The notes below the pieces were generated by a model. The model ran no database searches, was not told the DNA's origin, and was given only the letters and a program-made list of their open reading frames with translations. Positions 11,658 through 20,792 of a stretch of 64,000 nucleotides of DNA are shown piece by piece. The stretch is taken from contig NC_081410.1 of NCBI RefSeq assembly GCF_030272615.1, forward strand, positions 571,535,152-571,599,151, read 5' to 3'. Position 1 is the stretch's first letter. Each line of letters starts with the position of its first letter. This DNA comes from Cryptomeria japonica (taxonomy: Eukaryota; Streptophyta; Pinopsida; Cupressales; Cupressaceae). A program made the translations under genes and the position numbers.

Positions 11658-12364
11658 ATGAGGCCTATTTTACCCAAATTGATGAGCTCATCTTCCCTTG
11701 TAAGCTCTCTACCGGAGTTGGGTGACACAGCACTGGTTCAACTAGATTTGGAGGTCTTTCTGGAGAGAGTAAAGAATTCAACCGTAGTCCCCATGATGAG
11801 AGATGTGGCTTAGAGTGGATTACTGGAAGCCGTCGCCTTCCCCACAGCTACTCCCTACCTAGAGTTAGTCTTAGAATGCATGAATCATTACGACAAGGGC
11901 AATAGGTGCATAAGGAAAAATGATGGTGAAGTCTTGTTGTCTATTGATAGACAAACGGTAATAGAAGCCATGGGTATTCCACATCAGGAACCCTATGAAG
12001 ACTGGACCATTGGTAAATCTTACGGGATTTTCTCTGAGAAGAAGCAATATTATAGAACAATGATTGCACGGAATTGGCTCTTAAGATTCCAAAAAGGAGG
12101 CTCAAGGCTCTTGAGACCTTTAACTCATGAACATTTAATTCCAGCAATTCGAGATTTGGTCATACTACTGAGCAGGGTGAAGGGTAATTCTCACTCTATT
12201 TACTGGGTAGACTGGATGTATTTCTTCATCCAGGTTACTCTGGATAGAAACCGGTTCATTGACTAGGTAAATATTATTGCAAAAAGGTTACATGAAGGTC
12301 AGAGTAATTATCTTTAAATGCCTAATTTTATATTTCATCCTATTTGCTATATATGCTTGCCTGT
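11658..12364 (+). pseudogene. Element A LTR-encoded protein, first part (5' LTR)
   Basis: Starts at ATG 11658 (MRPILPKL). A TAG at 11811-11813 interrupts after 51 codons and is present at the same codon in the 3' LTR (31275-31277). The frame then continues with blocks such as DGEVLLSIDRQTVIEAMGIP and YYRTMIARNWLLRFQKGGS to a TAG at 12264, private to this copy. A one-base deletion near 12320 shifts the frame before element E interrupts it at 12365. The product has no enzyme motif I recognise; it looks like a globular gag-like or structural protein of a plant retroelement. Total with the second part is about 1,060 codons. Confidence 0.7.
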
Positions 12365-12797
12365 TGTGTAGGGGAAAAAGCGAGACTAGGCTAACATGTC
12401 CTAATCCTACCTTTTGACACACATTGTGGAGTACGAAAGAGCCTAGAGATATCAGACAATTGGCTACTTCTTTTTGTGGAAGAGAGAGCCACGGGCTACC
12501 TATTAGGATTTCTATTCCTTTGTTGTAATTGAAAGATAAAATGATACAAGTTCAATTCCTAATCCCAAAGTGCAAGTATGAACTAATAACAAGATTGCAG
12601 AATTAAGGTTAAACAATGGAAAGCTGTAAACACAAGGACAAGACAAGAATGCAAATGCGTACCTAGAGTAAAAATCTGAGTGGAAATGTTTGGGACGGGG
12701 GCCCAAGCGCCACTGTCCTAATTCTGCTCCTGAAACTGCTCCTGAAACTGCTGTTCTGCAACCTGAAAAGTTGTCTGAAACTTGCTGTCTAACAGAA

Positions 12798-12889
12798 GGA
12801 CCAGGGCGCCCAGCGCCCCTGTCCCAGGGACCAGGGCACCTAGCGCCCCTGTCCTGGTAGGACCAGGGTGCCCCACGCCCCTGTCCTAG
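12798..12889. repeat. GC-rich tandem repeat in E LTR, three units
   Basis: Three imperfect units of about 30 bases with core GGACCAGGGCGCC and CGCCCCTGTCC. Strikingly GC-rich against AT-rich surroundings. Equivalent arrays: 19558-19649 (three units), 50443-50504 (two units), and one unit in the diverged relative at 57848-57884. Confidence 0.85.
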
Positions 12890-13499
12890 TCTTTTGCTCT
12901 GAAATTTGGTGTGAAGTTCAGTCTCCGTCTGCTTCTGTCGGATCTGCAACTTACGGCGTCGTCCGAATCCCGAAACCTGCACTTATATCTGAAAAGGTAT
13001 GGTGGGTGGCTATATAGGGTTTTGCCTTATTCAAACCCCCACTTTGGTGGTTTCCACCTCCATGAATAGCCAAGTTGTATTGTAAAAGTAGTGTGTACAG
13101 ACCTTGTGTGTGTGCAAGATCCTAAAATGCAAGTAAGCAAACTAGAGCAACCTAGAAAGTAAACCCTAATTGCTTGTACATGATAATGTAAGTGCTCCAA
13201 ATCAAGATACAAAGTGATCTAAAGCATGAATACAAACTATATGATGAAGCTTATGCAAAGACATGAAAACAACATGAAATCATACCCAACCCCAAGGGAG
13301 GGGTACAAGCCAATCTTTAGTCAGTGATCCCTTATTGTTCTTCAATGCCTTCAAAGCCCTAAATGGATGAATGAAATTGATGGATGCTTGATGGATGGAT
13401 GTTGAATGTTGTTGAAGTCTTCAAAGATCTGCTCTTTCGCTGCCTAGAAGGTCCTTGAAACCAAAAATTCTGATCCTTTCAAATGAAGAAAGAGAGCTC

Positions 13500-13506
13500 T
13501 TATATA
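13500..13506 (-). promoter_or_regulatory. TATA box of E LTR
   Basis: Minus strand reads TCATATATAAGAGC. It is conserved at 20260-20266 and in the solo LTR at 51114-51120, in about the right place for a U3 promoter (about 520 bases from the LTR start on the minus strand). A second TATA-like CTATATAG at 13009-13016 is also conserved. Confidence 0.6.
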
Positions 13507-14027
13507 TGAAACCCTAGGTCTTAATTTCAACTTTTGGCCGACCTAGAGATTGAATCTCCCACCAATTTCTTGGGGTTAAGCTTTATTTAATGATTGGATT
13601 GTGCTCCTAAAAATTCGGGAAAAATGTCCGGGACCGTGTGCACGCCGAGCGCCATGGTCCCGACAACTTTTCACCAAATTTTTAGGGTCGTCGGATATGA
13701 TGATTTTAGAGCGAATCCCGAAGTTACAGGTGATTTCGAGATGTTTTGACCCCTAAATTCAAGCCCCCAAGTTCAAAATAGGAACTAATTAGGGTTTTTG
13801 ATTAAATGATGTATTAGAGGAATAAAATGAAAGGGGCACACTTTAATGAAAAGGGCCCAACTTTATGATATGGGAGATGATAAAATAGAACCTTAGACCT
13901 AATTAACTTAATTAATTAAGTGCTAAAGGGAAAAAGTAATTCAAAATGCAAAATGCGCCAAGGCGGGTGCTAAACTAGGTGTGAAATTGTACCACCCTAG
14001 CAAGTGCGTACAATTTACGACGCTACA

Positions 14028-14042
14028 TTTAGCCCCCACTTT
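14028..14042 (-). promoter_or_regulatory. Element E polypurine tract
   Basis: Minus strand reads AAAGTGGGGGCTAAA directly before the 3' LTR start TGTAGC. Classical Ty3/gypsy-type tract. The same tract is seen in the diverged relative at 58053-58067. Confidence 0.9.
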
Positions 14043-15813
14043 AGCGGTCATATGAACACTACGTGCATATGCAAGCTAAAGTACAGAAAAGTAAACATTA
14101 TTTGAAAAAAGGATATATCCATAAGTCTGTCGAACGAAGCCCCCAGCGGTATCTGCAGTACACAATTAGGAACCGCACCCTACAAAACACACGTTAGATC
14201 ACAAAATCACCTAATGCTTACTAAGGAAGGTGATGAAAATTCGAGGGTAGCTATATGCCCCCCCCTGTTTCGGCTTGCTAATTTTAGTGAGTTGAAACAG
14301 GGTATCATGTTTACCACTTCGAATTGTTAAAGAATATTGATGACAAATGCTCACAAGAAGATTTGATATGAGACCAAAAACTAATGGAGAATCATTTAGT
14401 AAGAAAGAGGACTAAATCTCAATTCCAACACAACAAAGAGTGTGAGGATTTTGAGAGTTCTCTAACACAAGATGAAGGATGTGAATGGAAAAAAAATGCA
14501 AAGAGAAGAAAAGAAAGGAAAAAAGCATGAATACACACATTGGTGATCCATGAGAAGAATAGTGAGAGAGAAAACATGGACTTCTCGCCCCTAGATCTTG
14601 TCTAGGTGATCCATGGGAAAAAGGACATGGAAAACTAGCCCCTAGGGTCTGTCTAGGTGATCCATGTAAGGGAGGAGAGTGAGAAAATCTAGCCTTATGC
14701 CGCTAGTTCCACTCAACCTCGTGCATGTGTGTGTAAGGGAGGTTAGAAGCACCTCATAGGAGTCTATGCCCGAGTATGCTACAACCTGTATATGTATAGT
14801 ACAAAAGTGTGACATCTCGCTCTAAGAGTCTGTGCTCTGGTTCTGAGAATAATCACCCTGCATAAAAGAAAAATGGAGACATCTCGCTCTAAGAGTCTGT
14901 GCTCTAGTTCCGAGAATGACCCACTGCTCAAAAAGTGTAATGTCATAAGCAAAGTAGAACAAGGATACCTACCTTCATCACAAAAGAAGATACCCCAAAA
15001 ATGCAACAATGTCATAGATCCAAGCAAGGGAGTTTTTGCACTCTTTAAAAAGGGATATCTTGTACTATGTGTAAAGGATATCCTTAGAGGAGAAGATATC
15101 TTTGTACAAAAGACACCTATCCCTGAGAGGAATTATCTTAGACAAATATAACATCTTCTAGAATAAGACAAAGAAGAGAATAAGAATGCAATACTTCCTT
15201 CTTTTGCGAGGTGAAAGTGATTCTTAATGAAGGATGACACTCTTTTTAACCCAATTGAGAGAGTGAATTCATTATGGATGTATTTTACCAAGTGCAAAAG
15301 AGGTTGTAGTCAAGGACTTACACCTCTTGTAAGAGAGAATCCTTGAACAAACAACAACAAATGCATACAAGGAATAACATCAAGTAATAAAGTTCACACC
15401 ATCCACGAAAATAGGAAAAAGTGGATCCTTAGATAAAAATAAGAAAACGTCATTGCCTCCCAAGGATAAGGTCAATGAGAAGGACTTACACAATCTTCCA
15501 GGTGGAGATTTAGACATAAGCAAATTGCAAGACATTAGTGTATATAAAATGCTCCTCACAAGAAGTGGGTAAGGTAAGAAAGAGAATACACATCTTCTCC
15601 CATATCTAGGAAAAGAGGATTCTAAAGAAAAGATGATCAATATTTCCACATTATTACCCCATAGGAACAAGAGATAACATAGAAAAATTAGGCTATTATG
15701 TTGCTTCAAAAATATGATTGCACTTGAAATTGTACCATCATTAATGACAATGAGCCCCCAGTAAATGAGCTACCAATGTCACATAATGATGAGCAACATA
15801 ATAGCCATTAATG
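14043..15813 (-). other. Non-coding 3' internal region of E with tandem repeats
   Basis: About 1.8 kb between the stop of the E reading frame and the polypurine tract. It contains two blocks of short tandem duplications: around 14541-14670 a unit with GTGATCCATG and CCCCTAG..CTGTCTAGG occurs 2-3 times, and 14811-14850 is repeated at 14878-14917 (period 67). Frames in it are short and unconvincing. Confidence 0.6.
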
Positions 15814-18800
15814 TTATTTAAAGACATGATAAATTGAATGAGTTATTTGAATATGACATGCTAAATGCTCAACTATAAGTGAGATCAAAAACATGTATAA
15901 AATGATAAAAATTGAAGAAGAAAAGTCACAAGAAATCTTAGAAGAGGGATGAGTGTAATTTATTAGAGCCTTATCCCTGGAGCAATGGACTTTATGATGA
16001 ATAGGAGATAAAGATTCATAAGTGGATTTAGAAATTTGAGGGGAGTCATAAAGATATTTGTTCATCGCCAAGATTTCCTTATGAGGGGAATGAGAGTTGA
16101 TAGAAGTAGAAGATGATTTAGTTGAAGTGAGATCATCATTACTACTAAATATAGCATTCACATTGAGAGATGGTCTTTTAGATGCTTTGGTGGGCTTAGA
16201 AAGATTATATCCAAGTCCAAATGAATATTCATGCATGTTATGTTCTAAAGGAACTTTAATTCCTTGTTCATTTGTGCCACAACCATTTCCACTATAGCCA
16301 CTCTTAGCCAAAATGTGAAAACCACGACCATAACGATTAGCCATTTCAGAAAGAAAAGGTGGTTTTTCATAAGACAAAGAATCAAATTCTTCAGAATTAG
16401 AGATGTGAGGAGAAGAAGTTTGAGAAGCGGCCACAAAATTATTGCTCATAGGTTCAGGTAAGACCGATTGATCTCTAGTTTCTTCCTTCTTTTTAAATTT
16501 AAGCTCTCTAGGAGGAACCCTATACTCACCTACAAAGGTGGGATTAAAATCAAGAGATCCCCAATCGTCCTCTGTGAGAACCTTCTCAGGATCAAAAGCC
16601 TTTTCATGCGTAGATTCAAGTTGAGAAGAATCTTCTTCAGGAACTTCAGGCTCATCCAAAGAATTTTGATTATCAAAGGCTAATGATTCGTCCATAGGTA
16701 AAGAGTCATCACTAGAAGAGGAAGGTTTAGAAGAACTCCTTTTGGAAGTAGATGTTTGCAAACAAGCTTGAAAATTAGTATCACCTATCAAGGTATATGT
16801 CTTATTATTATAAATAAATTTAACTTGTCTATGCAATGTAGAGGGGACAGCTTGCATACTGTGAATCCAAGGTCTCCCTAATAACAAGTTGTATGTTAGA
16901 TTTCCCGACATAACATGGATAGGAGTAGGCAAAGTAACAGGTCCCACTGTGATGGGTAAGGTGATAATACCTAATGAAGACTTAGCCACATTATCAAAGC
17001 CTCGAATGGGACGAGAGTCAGGCTCAATAAGGGATGTATCCACATTCATCTTATGCAATAGATTAATGCTACACACGTTAAGGCCAGAACCATTATCTAC
17101 CAGTGTTCGTCTTATAGCAGTGTCATTTATGATAACCACAATCATCAAGGGATCATATTGATGTTGAATTTCACTAGTGGGCAACTCATCTTGTGTGAAC
17201 ACAATTTGAGCTTTAGGATTCATCACAGAGTTAACCAAAGACACTATATTACTAGATGTATTAGCTGGAGGAACATTCAAATCTTTCAAGGCATCTTGTA
17301 ACATTCCATGATGAGCGGAAGAAGTTTGGATCAAATCCCAAAGGGATATCTTAGCAGGAGTAGTTTTAAGTTGTTCTATGAGATCATAGTCCTTACTAAG
17401 CATTTGTGAAATACGAGGAGCTTGAGGAAGAATAGGTTGGGAAGGAGGAAGTGAAGTTGGGATAACTGGAGGAGAATTAGGTTGCCTATTATTTCTTGTG
17501 TTATAAGTATGAGCAACCGCATTATAACTCTCTCTAGTCAGTTGCTTAGCATACTCATAAGGGCTCTTAGTAGAATAACCTCCTTGCACAGTAATAATAG
17601 GTTTCTTAGGAGTGCAAAAAGAATCATTAGCATAACCACCTTGGACCACTAAGATAGGCTTATTTAAAGGTTGAGAATTTTGAGAAGGATAGGCACCTTG
17701 GACAGTGAAGAGAGGTTTGTTAGGTGTTTCATTCACATGTATCAAATTGATTGAGGATGGTTTAGAGGAATGAACAAAAGTGTTGGAAGAATTGTTGATA
17801 GTCTTCTCTTGCACTAAAATCTCATCACGAATTAAATCAATTTTAGGAGAGAGACAAGGGGTAGGCATTGATGTTCCAGTAGGAAGAGTAATACTAGGAA
17901 AGGTCATATCATCCTCTATCATCAAAGGATCTACATGGGGAATAAACTCTCTAGGAGAAGGATCAACATTACTCTCTAAAGTCTCACTTTTGAGATGGAG
18001 ATCTTTGAAAGAGATGTTAACCATCTTGTTTTGAACTAGGGTTTCCTTATGAGTAGAACCAAGTTGAGGAGAGGGAGATGCTTTATTTTTAGAGGGAAAA
18101 TGATTGAGATTCAAGGAAGGTGAGAAACTATCAAGGGAGTTTTCAATCTTGATTTCATCCCCTTTGGCTAGGGTTCTCTCATGGGGAAGAGAATAATCTA
18201 CACCTTCTTCTAATGGTTCATCCCAAATAGTGAGGTTGTTGAAAGGAGTGTTTGAAGTATTGTCAATTTCGGGAGAGGAGATAACATTGTTTATTAATTC
18301 CTCATCCTTAGGAGGGAGAGCATCAATAGATGTGTTAAACTCATCCTCTTTCCTCAAAATATGTTCAATATGATCTTTAGGGGAGAGAGAATTAAGGAAA
18401 TTGCTTTTTATTTCATCTTCTTTCTCTAAGGGATGCTTATGGGTAAGACAAACTTTAGGAGAAGGGTAAGCATTTATCATTAATTCATCATCTCTAGTGG
18501 GAATTTTGTTGGAAAAGGAAATTCCATCACTAGGAAATGTAGGGATAATGTCATCTTCTTGCACAAAAGGATCCTCATGAAGGGAGTGTTTTTTAGGAGC
18601 CACAAAGTCATCAAGGGCATCATCCAACAAAGCATGATCATATCTATTAAAAGGTTTATCTTTTGATTCAAAAGGAGATATCTCTTCATAGAGGGGATCA
18701 TTGAAAACAATCATGTTACTAGATTTATTGGAAGAGTTGATAGGAATGTACCCTTGAGAGGAATCATTCGACTTATCTTTCTCATCACAATGAAATGGCA

Positions 18801-18930
18801 TAGTAACAATGTTTATGAGTTTTTGGTAAAATGAAGGTTTGGTATCTTTAGGTTTCAAAAACTCATCTAAAGCTTCATCTAACTCATAATCATCACAAAT
18901 ATGAACATCTTGCAAGTAAAAATCTGACAT
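15814..18930 (-). CDS. Element E protein: acidic repeats, retropepsin and G-patch-like block
   Basis: One uninterrupted frame of about 1,038 codons if started at ATG 18928-18930 (MSDFYLQDVHIC), which I prefer; an ATG 19 codons upstream (18987) opens into hydrophobic leader-like sequence. Residues 1-400 are Asp/Glu/Ser-rich with loosely repeated KEDE/PKD units. Around 420-490 three copies of a P-[IL]-x-x-VQG-x-Y motif occur. Residues about 560-620 match the region before the protease in element D. A retropepsin follows (TLVDNGSGLNVCSINLL ... LTYNLLLGRPWIHSM), then a Ser/acidic linker and a G-patch-like block (RYGRGFHILAKSGYSGNGCG ... GIKVPLEH). There is no gag capsid motif, RT or integrase. 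An open frame this long in an otherwise decayed region suggests recent arrival. The function is inferred: a non-autonomous relative of Tat elements. Confidence 0.85.
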   Translation of the reverse strand: MSDFYLQDVHICDDYELDEALDEFLKPKDTKPSFYQKLINIVTMPFHCDEKDKSNDSSQGYIPINSSNKSSNMIVFNDPLYEEISPFESKDKPFNRYDHALLDDALDDFVAPKKHSLHEDPFVQEDDIIPTFPSDGISFSNKIPTRDDELMINAYPSPKVCLTHKHPLEKEDEIKSNFLNSLSPKDHIEHILRKEDEFNTSIDALPPKDEELINNVISSPEIDNTSNTPFNNLTIWDEPLEEGVDYSLPHERTLAKGDEIKIENSLDSFSPSLNLNHFPSKNKASPSPQLGSTHKETLVQNKMVNISFKDLHLKSETLESNVDPSPREFIPHVDPLMIEDDMTFPSITLPTGTSMPTPCLSPKIDLIRDEILVQEKTINNSSNTFVHSSKPSSINLIHVNETPNKPLFTVQGAYPSQNSQPLNKPILVVQGGYANDSFCTPKKPIITVQGGYSTKSPYEYAKQLTRESYNAVAHTYNTRNNRQPNSPPVIPTSLPPSQPILPQAPRISQMLSKDYDLIEQLKTTPAKISLWDLIQTSSAHHGMLQDALKDLNVPPANTSSNIVSLVNSVMNPKAQIVFTQDELPTSEIQHQYDPLMIVVIINDTAIRRTLVDNGSGLNVCSINLLHKMNVDTSLIEPDSRPIRGFDNVAKSSLGIITLPITVGPVTLPTPIHVMSGNLTYNLLLGRPWIHSMQAVPSTLHRQVKFIYNNKTYTLIGDTNFQACLQTSTSKRSSSKPSSSSDDSLPMDESLAFDNQNSLDEPEVPEEDSSQLESTHEKAFDPEKVLTEDDWGSLDFNPTFVGEYRVPPRELKFKKKEETRDQSVLPEPMSNNFVAASQTSSPHISNSEEFDSLSYEKPPFLSEMANRYGRGFHILAKSGYSGNGCGTNEQGIKVPLEHNMHEYSFGLGYNLSKPTKASKRPSLNVNAIFSSNDDLTSTKSSSTSINSHSPHKEILAMNKYLYDSPQISKSTYESLSPIHHKVHCSRDKALINYTHPSSKISCDFSSSIFIILYMFLISLIVEHLACHIQITHSIYHVFK

Positions 18931-19101
18931 TTTGAAATAAAAATTTGCATAAAACTTAAACACACAATGCAAAGAAACAAAACACACTCTTTCTTTTCCT
19001 TCCTTTTTTTTTTTTCTTTTTTTATTTTATGAAACTTAAATGAAACACACTAAATCTAGATTTATATCTAACAAATGTAATGCAAGAGAAAGCAATAATA
19101 A

Positions 19102-19121
19102 GATTCACGTCGGGTTCACCA
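19102..19121 (-). promoter_or_regulatory. Element E primer binding site
   Basis: Minus strand reads TGGTGAACCCGACGTGAATC, three bases after the 5' LTR end. Starts with TGG as expected for pairing with a tRNA CCA end. The implied tRNA 3' half has the conserved T-loop pattern; I do not name the tRNA. Confidence 0.85.
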
Positions 19122-19124
19122 AAA

Positions 19125-20787
19125 TGTGTAGGGGAAAAAGCGAGACTAGGCTAACATGTCCTAATCCTACCTTTTGACACACATTGTGGAATACGAAAGA
19201 GCCTAGAGGTATCACACAATTGGCTACTTCTTTTTGTGGAAGAGAGAGCCATGAGATACCTATTAGGATTTCTATTCCTTTGTTGTAATTGAAAGATAAA
19301 ATGATACAAGTTCAATTCCTAATCCCAAAGTGCAAGTATGAACTAATAACAAGATTGTAGCATTAAGGTTAAGCAATGGAAAGCTGTAAACACGAGGACA
19401 AGACAAGAATGCAAATGCGTACCCGGAGTTAAAATTTGAGTGGAAATATTCGGGACGGGGGCGCAAGCGCCACTGTCCTAATTCTGCTCCTGAAACTGCT
19501 CCTGAAACTGCTGTTCTGCAACCTGAAAAGCTGTCTGAAACTTGTTGTCTGACAGAAGGACCAGGGCGCCCAGCGCCCCTGTCCCAGGGACCAGGGCGCC
19601 CAGCGCCTCTGTCCTGGTAGGACCAGGGTGCCCCACGCCCCTGTCCTAGTCTTTTGCTCTGAAATTTGGTGTGAAGTTCAGTCTCCGTCTGCTTCCTTCG
19701 GATCTGCAACTTGCGGCGTCGTTCGAATCCCGAAACCTGCACTTATATCTGAAAAGGTATGGTGGGCGGCTATATAGGGTTTTGCCTTAGTCAAACCCCC
19801 ACTTTGGTGGTTTCCACCTCCATGAATAGCCAAGTTGTATTGTAAAAGTAGTGTGTACAGACCTTGTGTGTGTGCAAGATCCTAAAATGCAAGTAAGCAA
19901 ACTAGAGCAACCTAGAAAGTAAACCCTAATTGCTTGTACATGATAATGTAAGTGCTCCAAATCAAGATGCAAAGTGATCTAAAGCATGAATACAAATGAT
20001 ATGATGAAGCTTATGCAAAGACATGAAAACAACATGAAATCATACCCAACCCCAAGGGAGGGGTACAAGCCAATCTTTAGTCGGTGATCCCTTATTGTTC
20101 TTCAATGCCTTCAAAGCCCTAAATGGATGAATGAAATTGATGGATGCTTGATGGATGGATGTTGAATGTTGTTGAAGTCTTCAAAGATCTGCTCTTTCGC
20201 TGCCTAGAAGGTCCTTGAAACCAAAAATTCTGATCCTTTCAAATGAAGAAAGAGAGCTCTTATATATGAAACCCTAGGTCTTAATTTCAACTTTTGGCCG
20301 ACCTAGAGATTGAATCTCCTGCCAATTTCTTGGGGTTAAGCTTTATTTTATGATTGGATCGTGCTCCTAAAAATTTGGGAAAAATGTCCGGGACCGTGTG
20401 CACGCCGGGTGCCACGGTCCCAACAACTTTTCACCAAATTTTCAGGGCCGTCGGATATGATGATTTTAGAGCAAATCCCGAAGTTACAGGTGATTTCGAG
20501 ATGTTTTGACCCCCAAAATCAAGCCCCCAAGTTCAAAATAGGACTTAATTAGGGTTTTTGATTAAATGATGTATTAGAGGAATAAAATGAAAGGGGCACA
20601 CTTTAATGAAAAGGGCCCAACTTTATGATATGGGAGATGATAAAATAGAACCTTAGACCTAATTAACTTAATTAATTAAGTGCTAAAGGGAAAAAGTAAT
20701 GCAAAATGCAAAATGCACCAAGGCGGGTGCTAAACTAGGTGTGAAATTGTACCACCCTAGCAAGTGCGTACAATTTACGATGCTACA
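19125..20787 (-). repeat. Element E 5' LTR
   Basis: Same length as the other LTR (1,663 bases) and nearly identical. Includes the three-unit GC-rich array (19558-19649) and TATA box (20260-20266). It ends GATGCTACA before the TSD copy CCTGT. Confidence 0.95.
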
Positions 20788-20792
20788 CCTGT

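Larger units (their letters stand above)
12365..14027 (-). repeat. Element E 3' LTR
   Basis: Plus-strand limits TGTGTAGGGG to GCTACA. Contains a GC-rich tandem repeat (12798-12889) and a TATA box (13500-13506) read on the minus strand. The 156-codon minus frame at 12512-12982 inside it is only the translation of the GC-rich repeat and is not considered a gene. Confidence 0.95.
12365..20787 (-). mobile_element. Element E: non-autonomous LTR retrotransposon (LARD/TR-GAG-like)
   Basis: Perfect TSD CCTGT at 12360-12364 and 20788-20792. Two LTRs of exactly 1,663 bases each (12365-14027 and 19125-20787), TG...CA, differing at about 3% by eye. Primer binding site and polypurine tract show it reads on the minus strand. 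The 5.1-kb internal region has one long reading frame (about 1,038 codons) with a protease and a G-patch-like block but no RT, RNase H or integrase, so it must depend on another element. It inserted into the LTR of A and is the youngest insertion here together with C. Confidence 0.93.

Noticed and set aside
12512-12982. 156-codon minus-strand frame rich in Gly/Arg/Pro in the E LTR (and its twin at 19272-19742)
   Set aside because: It is the translation of the GC-rich tandem repeat; the solo LTR (50161-50492) has only broken pieces of it, and it lies in the U5/R side of the LTR.
15380-15709. 109-codon hydrophobic minus-strand frame in E
   Set aside because: No family resemblance; lies in the non-coding 3' part of E, among repeats.
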